In this document: piece after piece, positions 23,711 through 32,657 of the stretch
Position numbering within the stretch: position 1 is the first letter of the stretch
Layout: each line of letters begins with the position of its first letter
Assembly (NCBI GenBank): GCA_012798805.1
Contig: JAAZMM010000044.1
Span: 1-64,000 of the forward strand
From: Bacteroidales bacterium
GTDB lineage: Bacteria; Bacteroidota; Bacteroidia; Bacteroidales; UBA932
Reading direction: 5' to 3'
DNA: 64,000 nucleotides
The notes under the pieces: model-generated
Told to the model about the DNA's origin: nothing
Seen by the model: only the letters and a program-made list of their open reading frames with translations
Databases searched by the model: none
Translations under genes and position numbers: made by a program

Positions 23711-25684
23711 CTAATCGTCATATTTTAACACAAGTGCACTACGACAGGGAATATAAAGCGAAAGCCAATTTTTCCCTTCCTTAAATTGCGTAAAATGCTC
23801 TACGTCAACATCATTCCTATCAAAACCGCCAAACTCCGAAGCATCGCTGTCCAGGAGAGGCACCCATTTTCCCGCAGGGGCCTCAAAAGAGTAATTTACA
23901 AAGGAATGTTCCGGATTGAAACTAAAAACAAAGAGAAACGCACCTCTGGTGAAGATAAGTATCTTCTTTTCTTCATCCTGACGAAGAGATACAATCTTGT
24001 ATTTCAATATATTATTCTCTGCAAATAGATGAATCATCGCTATATCAAAATCACGTAACGATTTGTAACGAAGGTAGTCGGCTTCAGCCAGCGACCACTG
24101 CCTGCGGGCATAGAAATAGGACCAGCCATTTCCCTCTCTGGGAAAATCTATCCACTCCGGATGTCCAAATTCGTTGCCCATAAAATTGAGGTAGCCATCA
24201 CCGGCAGTGGCAAGCGTCACCAGACGTATCATCTTGTGAAGAGCTATGCCCCTATCCACAACGATACTCTGCGACTCTTTGTTCATAGAGGTATACATTT
24301 CCTTATCCATAAGGCGGAAAATGATGGTTTTGTCCCCTACAAGTGCCTGGTCATGACATTCTGCGTAGCTAATGGTCCTCTCATCATCTCGCTTGTTGGT
24401 GAGTTGGTAAAAGATCTCTCCCATACTCCACTCCCAATCTGAAAGCTCCTTTATCCACTTGATCCAATGATCGGCAACTCCCATACTCATCCTAAAATCA
24501 AACCCAAATCCTCCTTTTGCTACCGGAGCGGCCAGTCCGGGCATCCCGGACATATCCTCAGCAATGGTGAATGCAGTAGGCTTCAATTCCTTGACAAGAA
24601 TATTTGCAAGAGCCAGATAAACCAGCGCATCCTCATCCTGTCCGCCGTCGAAATAACAATCATAACCTATAAAGTCACGTTCCAAACCATGATCGTAATA
24701 GAGCATACTGGTAACTCCGTCAAAACGGAATCCATCGAGATTGTACTCTTCTATCCAATACTTGCAGTTGGAAAGCAGGAAATAGAGTGTCTCATCCTTG
24801 CCGTAGTCAAAACAGCGGGAATTCCAGGCAGGATGCTCTCCCCTCGCCCCTTCGTGAAAATAGGTAGTATAGGTACCGTCCAGACGGCTAAGACCCTCCA
24901 CCTCATTTTTGACGGCGTGCGAATGGACAATATCCATAATCACAGCAATGCCGAGCCCGTGAGCCTCATCCACCAGCTCCTTGAACTCATCCGGAGTGCC
25001 GAATCTGCTGCTAAGCGCAAAAAAATTGGAAACCTGATACCCGAAAGAGCCATAATAGGGATGCTCCTGTAGAGCCATTATCTGTATGGTATTATAGCCC
25101 CCTTCTGCTATTTTGGGAAGCACATTGCGCCTAAATTCACTAAATCCAGCCACTTTCTCCTCTTCAGAGCTCATTCCGATGTGGGTCTCATAGATCAGAG
25201 GGTTTTTTACCTTCTTACGGAACTTTCTCTTCCATTTGTAAGGCTTTGGGGGGTCCCATACCTGGGCAGAAAATATCTTCGTCTGTTCATCCTGAACACA
25301 GCGGGTGGCGTAGGATGGCAAACGTTCTCCTCCACCTCCCGGCCACTCTATATACCAGCGGTAGAGATTTCCATGGGATATGCTTTCAGCGGGTAACACA
25401 AGCTCCCAATTGCCTTCACCGATCGGTGTAAAAGCATACCTATCCTCCTTTTTCCAACCATTGAAGTTACCAAGAAGCCAGATACCGGTAGCATTGGGGG
25501 CCCATTCACGGAACACCCATCCGCGTGGATCACGATGGAGCACATAGTAAAGATGGTTATTCACCGCATCGGACAGAGGGCCATCTCCTGCTATTTGCCT
25601 TTTTTTCTGCAATACCAAGGCGTTTCGACGCTCTATGATATCCTTATAAGGCGCAAGGTACTTGTCTGTTTTATATATCTTCAT
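23711..25684 (-). CDS. glgB: 1,4-alpha-glucan branching enzyme
   Basis: GlgB creates alpha-1,6 branches in glycogen. From ATG 25684 the protein has 657 residues: an N-terminal CBM48 domain (REWAPNATGIWLLGNFNGW), a GH13 barrel with VIMDIVHSHA, the nucleophile region GFRFDGVTSM and YAECHDQALVG, and a C-terminal all-beta domain. The open frame extends to 25744, but MKIYKTDKYLAPY is the usual start and would overlap the end of xseB by 14 nt. It resembles the eukaryote-like GlgB type. It joins the xseA-xseB transcript rather than the glycogen operon downstream. Confidence 0.95.
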   Translation of the reverse strand: MKIYKTDKYLAPYKDIIERRNALVLQKKRQIAGDGPLSDAVNNHLYYVLHRDPRGWVFREWAPNATGIWLLGNFNGWKKEDRYAFTPIGEGNWELVLPAESISHGNLYRWYIEWPGGGGERLPSYATRCVQDEQTKIFSAQVWDPPKPYKWKRKFRKKVKNPLIYETHIGMSSEEEKVAGFSEFRRNVLPKIAEGGYNTIQIMALQEHPYYGSFGYQVSNFFALSSRFGTPDEFKELVDEAHGLGIAVIMDIVHSHAVKNEVEGLSRLDGTYTTYFHEGARGEHPAWNSRCFDYGKDETLYFLLSNCKYWIEEYNLDGFRFDGVTSMLYYDHGLERDFIGYDCYFDGGQDEDALVYLALANILVKELKPTAFTIAEDMSGMPGLAAPVAKGGFGFDFRMSMGVADHWIKWIKELSDWEWSMGEIFYQLTNKRDDERTISYAECHDQALVGDKTIIFRLMDKEMYTSMNKESQSIVVDRGIALHKMIRLVTLATAGDGYLNFMGNEFGHPEWIDFPREGNGWSYFYARRQWSLAEADYLRYKSLRDFDIAMIHLFAENNILKYKIVSLRQDEEKKILIFTRGAFLFVFSFNPEHSFVNYSFEAPAGKWVPLLDSDASEFGGFDRNDVDVEHFTQFKEGKNWLSLYIPCRSALVLKYDD

Positions 25685-25883
25685 TACTGTTTTCAACATT
25701 ATTGATGATAGTCTCAAGCTTCTCCTGCTCTCCACGTATGGCATTCCTGCAATACTCTATCAATTTCATAGCTCTTTTTACATCATTTTCAATGCCGGAG
25801 AGATCTCTTTCAGGATCTTCTATGCCGGTAACAAGCCGTTCCAGCTCAGCAAAAGCCTCTTCATAGCTCATTTTTTCTTTCAT
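25671..25883 (-). CDS. xseB: Exodeoxyribonuclease VII small subunit
   Basis: A 70-residue helical protein with the family signature SYEEAFAELERLVTGIED near the N-terminus. XseB subunits coat the coiled-coil arms of XseA in the single-strand-specific nuclease ExoVII, which trims DNA ends in mismatch repair and damage tolerance. Its start overlaps the xseA stop by 4 nt, and its end overlaps the glgB start by 14 nt, so all three genes look translationally coupled. Confidence 0.95.
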   Translation of the reverse strand: MKEKMSYEEAFAELERLVTGIEDPERDLSGIENDVKRAMKLIEYCRNAIRGEQEKLETIINNVENSNEDI

Positions 25884-27079
25884 AGTGCATTATTTTTTAT
25901 TTCGCTCGATATAACTTCACATTCTACCACAGCATCACTGAACATAACCTTAAGCCGTTGCCCTGGCGTAAGATTCGCACCTGATGCAATCCTGCGCCCA
26001 TCTTTAAGAACCACCAAATAGCCCTTTGCAATCAAGGTCCTGGGGTCGGCAGCCAACAGGCGGGCCTCCAGAAGATCAACTCTACGCAAAGCCTCAGAAG
26101 TTTTTAGGGAAATTGCGCTTTGTAGGCGCATCTTCATGTTTTCAAAACGAGTCAGTTCGCGATGACTCTTGCTCTTGAGAGTCAGTCTGAGACGGGAAAT
26201 CAGAGAGAGTACCGCCTGCTCCTCCCGTGCGAAAATATCCACGAAAAAGTCAGCGAGAGCCGTGGGTGTCTTGACATTGTGCCATGCGACCATATCTATG
26301 ACGTGATAATCTTTATCATGACCGATACCGGTGAGTACAGGAATTGGAAACTGAGCCACATTCAGTGCTAAATCATAGTCATCAAAACAGACCAGATCCA
26401 TAACCGAACCACCTCCTCTTAATATCAGGACAGCATCAAAATCCTCAATATGCTGCGCAATAGCATCAAGTGCTGCAATTATACCTGCCGGTGCCTCAGC
26501 TCCCTGCATAGGAGCCGAAAATAGTGTCGTAACAAAGGTGAATCCATACTCATTACCATGAAGATGTTGGATAAAATCACGATATCCGGCCGCTCCTTCA
26601 GCCGATATCACCGCCAGACGACGGGGTAACACGGGGATCTCAAGAGAGGCATTGAGCTCCATCATCCCCTGCTCAGAGAGTCGCGCAATGGTCCTTTGCC
26701 GCTCCAACTCTAAATTGCCTATTGTAAAAGAAGGGTCAATATCCCGCACATTAAGCGATAGGCCATAAACCTCACTATACTGAACCTGTACCCTGAACAA
26801 CACGTTCATACCTGCAACGATGTCGCTACCGGTAACGCTCTTAAAGTGTGCAGATAGAATGCGGTAAGTCTGTGCCCAAATTACCGCAGAGCACCTTGCA
26901 AGCAATCTGCCGCTTTTATCCTCCTTTTCCACAAGAGTAAGATAACAATGCCCGGAGCGATTGACGCTGCATTCACTCACCTCGGCTCTAACCCAGAGCG
27001 AATCAGTAAAAGAGTCAGCCAGGACCTCGGAGATATCGCTCTGCAACTGATACAGTGTATAGAGTTTTCTATCGTCCAT
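25880..27079 (-). CDS. xseA: Exodeoxyribonuclease VII large subunit
   Basis: The catalytic subunit of ExoVII, 399 residues. The N-terminal OB-fold is seen in FTDSLWVRAEVSE and GHCYLTLVEK, the catalytic core in LILRGGGSVMDL and LTGIGHDKDYHVID, and a helical/coiled-coil arm makes up the C-terminal third. The frame continues to ATG 27109, but ATG 27079 (MDDRKLYTLYQL) is preferred because a promoter-like TATCTTTG (27087-27094, minus) lies between the two. It is followed by xseB with a 4-nt overlap. Confidence 0.94.
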   Translation of the reverse strand: MDDRKLYTLYQLQSDISEVLADSFTDSLWVRAEVSECSVNRSGHCYLTLVEKEDKSGRLLARCSAVIWAQTYRILSAHFKSVTGSDIVAGMNVLFRVQVQYSEVYGLSLNVRDIDPSFTIGNLELERQRTIARLSEQGMMELNASLEIPVLPRRLAVISAEGAAGYRDFIQHLHGNEYGFTFVTTLFSAPMQGAEAPAGIIAALDAIAQHIEDFDAVLILRGGGSVMDLVCFDDYDLALNVAQFPIPVLTGIGHDKDYHVIDMVAWHNVKTPTALADFFVDIFAREEQAVLSLISRLRLTLKSKSHRELTRFENMKMRLQSAISLKTSEALRRVDLLEARLLAADPRTLIAKGYLVVLKDGRRIASGANLTPGQRLKVMFSDAVVECEVISSEIKNNAL

Positions 27080-27086
27080 AACAGGA

Positions 27087-27094
27087 CAAAGATA
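27087..27094 (-). promoter_or_regulatory. -7 element upstream of xseA
   Basis: TATCTTTG on the minus strand matches TAnnTTTG and lies 7 nt before the preferred xseA ATG, so the mRNA would have almost no leader. I see no convincing -33 element at the right distance. Confidence 0.4.
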
Positions 27095-27138
27095 ATGATA
27101 ATTGGACAAATATATTTCTAAAATTCAAGTTACTTGCG

Positions 27139-27146
27139 TACATTTG
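27139..27146 (+). promoter_or_regulatory. -7 element upstream of engB
   Basis: TACATTTG matches TAnnTTTG and lies 20 nt before ATG 27167. No good TTTG at about 20 nt upstream. It supports ATG 27167 rather than the upstream in-frame start at 27134 as the engB start. Confidence 0.45.
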
Positions 27147-27166
27147 CAAATAAAGGATTTGAAGTG

Positions 27167-27775
27167 ATGATTATTAAAAATGCTATTTTTGCTGGTAGCA
27201 GCGAAAGAGTTGACCAAAAACCGAAAGCGCTCCATCCGGAGTTCGCTTTTATTGGCAGGTCCAATGTGGGCAAATCGTCACTTATCAACTGCTTATGTCA
27301 GAACAAAAAGCTTGCGCACACCTCTTCCACCCCGGGCAAGACACAACTCATCAACCACTTTCTGATCAATGACAGCTGGTATCTAGTTGACCTTCCCGGA
27401 TACGGGTATGCCAAAATGAGTAAAACCGGCAGGGCGAAGCTATCGAGAATCATCAACGGCTACATAGATCGCTCACAGGAGATGATACTGCTTTTTGTGC
27501 TGCTCGATTCGCGACACGACATTCAGCAGATCGATCTCGATTTCTTGATCTCTCTTGGAGAGAAGGGTATCCCCTTTTCCATCATTTTCACCAAATGCGA
27601 CAAATCCTCTAAAAACCTCCTTGAACGACAGATTGAGAAAAACCGGGATCATTTACTTGAATACTGGGAAGAGCTTCCTCCCCTATTTCTCTCCTCCTCC
27701 GAGACCGGTATGGGCCGTGAAGAAATTCTTTCGTATATTGATTCGGTACTCGAAACCCTAGATTCTGACCCTTAA
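27167..27775 (+). CDS. engB: Ribosome biogenesis GTPase EngB (YihA/YsxC)
   Basis: A 202-residue TrmE-Era-EngA-EngB family GTPase needed for 50S ribosome assembly. All G motifs are visible: G1 GRSNVGKSS, G2 region STPGKTQ, G3 DLPGYG, G4 TKCD, and G5 SSSETG near the end. ATG 27167 gives the standard start MIIKNAIFAGSS and places the gene just after a -7 element. Divergent from xseA. Confidence 0.95.
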   Translation: MIIKNAIFAGSSERVDQKPKALHPEFAFIGRSNVGKSSLINCLCQNKKLAHTSSTPGKTQLINHFLINDSWYLVDLPGYGYAKMSKTGRAKLSRIINGYIDRSQEMILLFVLLDSRHDIQQIDLDFLISLGEKGIPFSIIFTKCDKSSKNLLERQIEKNRDHLLEYWEELPPLFLSSSETGMGREEILSYIDSVLETLDSDP

Positions 27776-27880
27776 CATGGAGTTATAAACTAATAACCCA
27801 TTCCCCGAATCTCACAACAATAACGCGTAGCACGCAAAACTAAAATCAAGACTGAAACAAACAACAAGTACACGGTTCTG

Positions 27881-27961
27881 AAAACTAAATACTAAACACT
27901 CAAACCTACATACTACACACTACATACTACATACTACACACTACACACTCATTACTCTACC
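27881..27961 (+). repeat. G-free simple repeat (TACTACACAC type) before prs
   Basis: About 80 nt on the plus strand contain no G and consist of variants of ACTACATACTAC and ACTACACACTAC, ending directly before the prs start codon. The 12-mer ACTACACACTAC occurs again on the sense strand of dnaX (31312-31323). It fills most of the 187-nt engB-prs interval and may be a slippage-prone repeat. No promoter consensus is visible within it. Confidence 0.7.
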
Positions 27962-27962
27962 C

Positions 27963-28916
27963 ATGACACCTAACGATCATCAATTCAAAATTTTCTCTTG
28001 CAGAAACTCACGTTACCTCGCTGAAAATATAGCTAAAAACCTCAAAACCGAGCTCGGCCGTTCCGAGGTAACAGTATTCAGTGACGGCGAATTTCAACCT
28101 GCATTTTTGGAAAGCGTACGCGGAGCTACAGTGTTCATTGTTCAATCCACATTTCCTCCCACTGAAAACCTGTTTGAACTCCTTCTTATGATTGATGCTG
28201 CCAGAAGAGCATCGGCATATAAAGTAATTGCCGTAATACCCTATTTCGGCTGGGCAAGACAGGACCGCAAAGATCGCCCGAGAGTTCCGATAGGAGCAAA
28301 ACTAGTAGCAAATCTCCTCCACGCTGCAGGGTGCGACAGAGTGATGACTGCCGACCTTCATGCTGACCAAATCCAGGGATTTTTTGACTTCCCTGTTGAC
28401 CATATTTACGCCAGCAATCTTTTCCTTGCCTATATCAAAGGTCTCAAACTGGAGAATCTCTCCATTGCCTCTCCGGATATGGGTGGAGCAAAGAGGGCAA
28501 ATGCATACTCCAGGATCCTCGGAGTACCAATGATTATCTGCCATAAATCGCGTGAAAAAGCCAATGTAGTGGGTACTATGACAGCCATAGGAGATGTAGA
28601 GGGCAGAAACATAATCATAGTTGATGACATGGTTGACACAGCCGGCACAATAACCAAATGCGCCGATATGTTACTCGAGAAGGGAGCTCTGAGTGTAAGG
28701 GCGGTTTGTACCCATGCAGTACTCTCCGGCAACGCTTGCGCCCGCGTGGCCAAGTCGGGCATCGAAGAATTTATCGTGACCGATACAATCCCCATGAAAA
28801 AGGGGCCGGATATCGATACATCGAAGTTTACCGTACTCTCTTTGGCGGAAACCTTCGCAGATGTCATCGAAAAGGTCTATAACTTCAAGTCCATCAGCGA
28901 TACATTCATCTTCTAG
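27963..28916 (+). CDS. prs: Ribose-phosphate pyrophosphokinase
   Basis: Makes PRPP from ribose-5-phosphate and ATP for nucleotide, NAD and histidine synthesis. The 317-residue protein carries the metal/ATP block TADLHADQIQGFFDFPVDH and the PRPP-binding loop NIIIVDDMVDTAGTI, with the flexible catalytic loop near KSREKANVVG. The length is standard. nadE, 14 nt downstream on the same strand, consumes a product of the PRPP-dependent NAD pathway. The start follows immediately after the G-free repeat. Confidence 0.97.
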   Translation: MTPNDHQFKIFSCRNSRYLAENIAKNLKTELGRSEVTVFSDGEFQPAFLESVRGATVFIVQSTFPPTENLFELLLMIDAARRASAYKVIAVIPYFGWARQDRKDRPRVPIGAKLVANLLHAAGCDRVMTADLHADQIQGFFDFPVDHIYASNLFLAYIKGLKLENLSIASPDMGGAKRANAYSRILGVPMIICHKSREKANVVGTMTAIGDVEGRNIIIVDDMVDTAGTITKCADMLLEKGALSVRAVCTHAVLSGNACARVAKSGIEEFIVTDTIPMKKGPDIDTSKFTVLSLAETFADVIEKVYNFKSISDTFIF

Positions 28917-28930
28917 AGTTCTATTGCAAC

Positions 28931-29773
28931 ATGATACTTAATGACAACATTCCTATCGAAGTGGCTTACGAGACAATAGTGACCAAAATGCGTGACTATT
29001 TCAATAATGCCGGCATGAAAAAGGCCGTCCTGGGACTCTCAGGTGGCATCGATTCGGCTGTTGTCATGGCAATTGCCTGCGAAGCACTCGGAAGGGAAAA
29101 TGTTTATGGTCTCCTAATGCCCTCCCAATTTTCCACTCTGCACTCCGTTTCAGATGCCGTGGACCTTGCAAACAATCTCGGCGTTGAATACACGATAATT
29201 CCGATTGAAAAGATCTATAATCGTTTCATGAGAGAAATGTTTTCATTTTTCGAGATAGGCAAATGGAGTGTTGCACAGGAAAATCTCCAGGCACGAATTC
29301 GCGGCACTATCTTGATGACCTACTCAAACCGCTTTAACGCTCTTTTGCTCAACACTTCCAATAAAAGCGAAATATCTGTCGGATATGGCACACTCTATGG
29401 TGACCTTTGCGGTGCAATGATGGTAATCGCCGACCTTTACAAGCTCCAGGTTTACGAATTGGCCGGTTACATCAACTCCTCATCGGGCAATGTCATTCCC
29501 GCCTCCACAATACAGAAGACTCCTTCAGCAGAGCTTAGACCCGGACAGAAAGATAGCGATTCTCTGCCTCCATATGATATACTTGACCCTATCCTTTATA
29601 GTCTCAACGAAGAGGGAAAAAGCGCGGAAGAGGTAATTGCCGGAGGGGCAGACAAAGCAATTGTAGAGCGCATTATTGCACTGAAGCGGGCATACGCATT
29701 CAAGATTGCACAAATACCACCCGTAATCACCGTAACTGATAAGCCGGTAGTACCTGAATATAAATGCATCTGA
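28931..29773 (+). CDS. nadE: NH3-dependent NAD+ synthetase
   Basis: Converts deamido-NAD to NAD with ATP and ammonia. The 280-residue protein has the PP-loop LGLSGGIDSAVVMAIA near residues 35-50, NTSNKSEISVGYGTLYGD for NAD binding, and QKTPSAELRPGQKDSDSLPPYDILD. There is no N-terminal glutaminase (nitrilase) domain, so it is the short form using free ammonia. It is followed 1 nt later by a small Cys-rich membrane protein gene. Confidence 0.96.
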   Translation: MILNDNIPIEVAYETIVTKMRDYFNNAGMKKAVLGLSGGIDSAVVMAIACEALGRENVYGLLMPSQFSTLHSVSDAVDLANNLGVEYTIIPIEKIYNRFMREMFSFFEIGKWSVAQENLQARIRGTILMTYSNRFNALLLNTSNKSEISVGYGTLYGDLCGAMMVIADLYKLQVYELAGYINSSSGNVIPASTIQKTPSAELRPGQKDSDSLPPYDILDPILYSLNEEGKSAEEVIAGGADKAIVERIIALKRAYAFKIAQIPPVITVTDKPVVPEYKCI

Positions 29774-29774
29774 T

Positions 29775-30047
29775 ATGAAAGTTTTGATAGCAGCCATAAT
29801 CGTTGTAGGATGTTCAATCCTGGGAATGTGTGTCACTATAATTTTCAAAAAGGACGGACAGTTCCCTGACGGGGAGATTTCACGCAACAAACATCTCCGC
29901 GAAAAGGGTATAGTTTGTGCTAAAGATGAGGAAATCAGACTTTGGGTAAACAAAGAGAAATGCGATGCTGATGCAATATGTTCTGAAGGAGGTTGTGGAG
30001 CTTGTGCATTCAACACAATGCGCAACCCTAAAAAGGATTCCGCCTAA
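29775..30047 (+). CDS. Small Cys-rich membrane-anchored protein
   Basis: Not assigned to a named family. The 90-residue protein has one N-terminal transmembrane helix (about residues 3-24), a polar segment with FPDGEISRNKHLREKGIVC, and five cysteines in the soluble part (C48, C63, C69, C74, C77), the last four packed as Cx5Cx4CxxC. The spacing suggests metal or iron-sulfur binding or disulfides. It starts 1 nt after nadE and ends against the convergent lptB gene with no gap. Conservation with nadE would be the best clue to function. Confidence 0.7.
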   Translation: MKVLIAAIIVVGCSILGMCVTIIFKKDGQFPDGEISRNKHLREKGIVCAKDEEIRLWVNKEKCDADAICSEGGCGACAFNTMRNPKKDSA

Positions 30048-30794
30048 TTATTGCTTTTCGTGAAGCACCGCTTTGCGAAGCTCAAAATTTTGTCCAAGAT
30101 ATTTCTTTCTCACTTCCGGATTGTTGGCCAGTTGCTCTGCAGTGCCACTCTCCAGAATCATACCCTCATAAAGGAGATATGCCCTGTCTGTAATAGCAAG
30201 AGTTTCGTGAACATTGTGGTCGGTAATGATAATACCGATATTCTTAGTCTTAAGTTTTGCTATAATGTGCTGAATATCTTCGACGGCAATGGGGTCCACA
30301 CCAGCAAAAGGCTCGTCGAGAAGAATGAACTTAGGATCTATCGCCAACGCCCGGGCAATTTCACAACGGCGTCTTTCACCACCTGAAAGCTGTATTCCAA
30401 GGTTTTTACGCACTTTTTGAAGCCCAAACTCCTCTATGAGTGATTCCAGACGTTCATAACGCTCCTCTTTGGAGTAGCCCGCCATTTCCATCACGGAAAG
30501 GATATTATCTTCGACATTGAGAGTACGGAAGACGGAGGCCTCCTGGGCGAGATAGCCCAGACCTTTCTGTGACCTTTTATACATCGGGAGTTTTGTTATT
30601 TCCTCTTCGTCCAGAAAAATTTTCCCATCATTGGGCTTTATCAATCCGGTTATCATATAAAATGTGGTGGTTTTACCGGCACCGTTAGGCCCGAGAAGTC
30701 CCACGATTTCACCCTGTTCAACTTCAATTGAGACACCTTTTACAACGGTTCTCTTACCATATTTCTTGACCAGATTTGTACAGAAAAGCTTCAT
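30048..30794 (-). CDS. lptB: LPS export ABC transporter ATPase
   Basis: The cytoplasmic ATPase that powers extraction of lipopolysaccharide from the inner membrane by LptB2FG. The 248 residues hold Walker [11 protein letters not shown]-loop [10 protein letters not shown], signature [15 protein letters not shown], Walker [14 protein letters not shown] and the switch histidine in [11 protein letters not shown]. The sequence around the signature is that of LptB rather than amino acid importers. It lies 18 nt after dnaX on the minus strand. Confidence 0.95.
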   Translation of the reverse strand: MKLFCTNLVKKYGKRTVVKGVSIEVEQGEIVGLLGPNGAGKTTTFYMITGLIKPNDGKIFLDEEEITKLPMYKRSQKGLGYLAQEASVFRTLNVEDNILSVMEMAGYSKEERYERLESLIEEFGLQKVRKNLGIQLSGGERRRCEIARALAIDPKFILLDEPFAGVDPIAVEDIQHIIAKLKTKNIGIIITDHNVHETLAITDRAYLLYEGMILESGTAEQLANNPEVRKKYLGQNFELRKAVLHEKQ

Positions 30795-30812
30795 ATCGAA
30801 TATTTCGGTGTT

Positions 30813-32576
30813 CTAAATAGTGTCAAGTCCGAGAGTTTTCTTGAGCTCGCGGTACTCTTCGGATGTCTTCTGCAAATAGTTTGCCTTGTCGGAAGGCATA
30901 TATAATTTTTGGGAGTTTTCCTGATCGGAAACCTCTTCCAAAACCACCTCAAGACGAAGTGAAGGATGATCTATGCGTTCCTTGACGAATGATTCAAGAC
31001 GCGAAAGAAAATGACGGTCAATGTACTCCTTCTGCGTTATATTGCTGACTTTGAAAGTAACGACTGAGCGCGATTCATCAATCTGCGGATTGCCCTTTGC
31101 AAGGGCGGCAGAGAGGTTGGGAGAACGGGATTCACTGGCCACCAGTGCTTCCCATACGCTCTTGAGATTCTCCTCATTGAGAGCCACTTTCTCTATCTCC
31201 GGCGCAAACTCCATCTGTTTTGAGGCTCCGGATTTAACTTGTTTCATCACATTTTTGATAGAAAGAGTTGAGGGACCCGGGGTGCGGGAAGTAGTTGATA
31301 GTTTGGAGTCTGTAGTGTGTAGTTCTGAGTTCTGAGTTTCGGGTTGCGGGGTGCTGGTTGCAGGTTGCGCGGTAGGAGCGGTCGGAGAGGGCTGGGGAGC
31401 AGCGGGTTGAGCTACCGGAGCGACCTGTGGCGCTACTTGTACCGTAGGAGCAGCCTGAACGGTAGCTTGTGCGACTGCGGGAGCTGCCATTATACGGGAT
31501 ATTTTAAGCAATGCAAACTCTATCAACAACCTGGGATTGCCACTCTGGCGATAAGAAACCTCACATTCGGTAGTGACTTCGAGTGCCTCATAGAGAAATT
31601 TCGCCGGACATTGCGCAGAGAGCTCTCTGTATCTTTGAGCCACCGAAGGTGCAAGCTCGAGAAGTGACTGCGATGCATCATGTTTGCAAACAAGCAGGTC
31701 ACGAAAATGATTGCTTAGACCTGAAACAAAGTGGAGCGCATTGAATCCTTTTGAAAGTATCTCGTCAAAAGTAAGGAATGTCGCTGCGTAGTCGCCTTTC
31801 AGAAAGTCTGCGGTTAGCCTAAAGTAATATTCGTAATCCAGAACGTTGAGGTTGTGGATCACCTGCTCATAACTCACCTCATGACCGCAGAAAGCTACGG
31901 TCTGGTCAAAAAGTGTGAGAGCATCACGCATTGCACCGTCGGCTTTTTGGGCAATGATATGGAGAGTGTCATCCCCTATGGTTACCTGCTCCTTTTGAGC
32001 TATGTCCTTGAGATTGCGCACTATATTCTCTACTGATATACGATTGAAGTCATAAGTCTGACATCTGGAAAGAATAGTTGGGAGAATCTTGTGCTTTTCA
32101 GTAGTAGCAAGGATAAAAATCGCATAGGATGGTGGCTCTTCGAGAGTCTTGAGAAAGGCATTGAAGGCCTGTTGCGAGAGCATGTGAACCTCGTCTATGA
32201 TATAGACGCTGTATTTTCCTATTTGAGGCGGAATGCGGACCTTGTCGGTAAGATTGCGGATATCATCTACGGAATTATTGGATGCGGCATCCAACTCATG
32301 TATGCTATATGAGCGCCCTTCGGCAAATGAGAGACAAGATTCACAAACACCACAGGGCACCAGATCGTCCGAGAGGTTGGAGCAGTTGATAGTCTTTGCA
32401 AAAATCCTGGCAGCACTGGTTTTTCCCACTCCACGCGGACCGCAGAATAGGTATGCATGCGCCAGCTGATTTCTGATAATGGAATTCTTAAGGGTCCGGG
32501 CAATGTTTTCCTGGCCAATTAGCGAATCGAAATCATTCGGTCTGTATTTACGTGCAGATACTATGAACTGTCCCAT
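30813..32576 (-). CDS. dnaX: DNA polymerase III subunits gamma/tau
   Basis: The clamp-loader ATPase of the replisome, 587 residues. The AAA+ part (1-about 360) has Walker A GPRGVGKTS, a zinc module with cysteines in CSNLSDDLVPCGVCESC, Walker B IIDEVHML and sensor LATTEKHKILPTILSRC. Residues about 370-440 are a low-complexity Ala/Pro/Gln/Thr linker whose DNA contains a simple repeat also found before prs. A tau-like C-terminal domain follows. I see no programmed frameshift site and did not attempt to prove one. Confidence 0.95.
   Translation of the reverse strand: MGQFIVSARKYRPNDFDSLIGQENIARTLKNSIIRNQLAHAYLFCGPRGVGKTSAARIFAKTINCSNLSDDLVPCGVCESCLSFAEGRSYSIHELDAASNNSVDDIRNLTDKVRIPPQIGKYSVYIIDEVHMLSQQAFNAFLKTLEEPPSYAIFILATTEKHKILPTILSRCQTYDFNRISVENIVRNLKDIAQKEQVTIGDDTLHIIAQKADGAMRDALTLFDQTVAFCGHEVSYEQVIHNLNVLDYEYYFRLTADFLKGDYAATFLTFDEILSKGFNALHFVSGLSNHFRDLLVCKHDASQSLLELAPSVAQRYRELSAQCPAKFLYEALEVTTECEVSYRQSGNPRLLIEFALLKISRIMAAPAVAQATVQAAPTVQVAPQVAPVAQPAAPQPSPTAPTAQPATSTPQPETQNSELHTTDSKLSTTSRTPGPSTLSIKNVMKQVKSGASKQMEFAPEIEKVALNEENLKSVWEALVASESRSPNLSAALAKGNPQIDESRSVVTFKVSNITQKEYIDRHFLSRLESFVKERIDHPSLRLEVVLEEVSDQENSQKLYMPSDKANYLQKTSEEYRELKKTLGLDTI
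31280..31375 (-). repeat. Simple repeat inside dnaX linker
   Basis: On the sense (minus) strand this stretch holds ACTACACACTAC (31312-31323), tandem AACTCAG units (about 31321-31335), and CAACC/CAGCACC units, and is poor in G. It encodes the Thr/Ser/Pro-rich linker around TQNSELHTTDSKLSTTSRT. The 12-mer is identical to the core of the repeat before prs, 3.4 kb away. Confidence 0.55.
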
Positions 32577-32610
32577 ATTATGTCTCTACGATAGGTATTG
32601 AGTAATTTCA

Positions 32611-32618
32611 CAAAAATA
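32611..32618 (-). promoter_or_regulatory. -7 element upstream of dnaX
   Basis: TATTTTTG on the minus strand matches TAnnTTTG, about 35 nt before the dnaX start. It lies back to back with the M16 peptidase promoter at 32630-32637. No clear -33 element. Confidence 0.4.
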
Positions 32619-32629
32619 GGAATAATTTA

Positions 32630-32637
32630 TAACTTTG
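32630..32637 (+). promoter_or_regulatory. -7 element upstream of the M16 peptidase
   Basis: TAACTTTG matches TAnnTTTG, 20 nt before ATG 32658. No clear -33 element at the expected distance. Confidence 0.45.
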
Positions 32638-32657
32638 CGCCACTCAAAAGAGAATAG

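Noticed and set aside
27881..27961. CRISPR array
   Set aside because: The units are short, contiguous and variable, with no spacers of uniform length.
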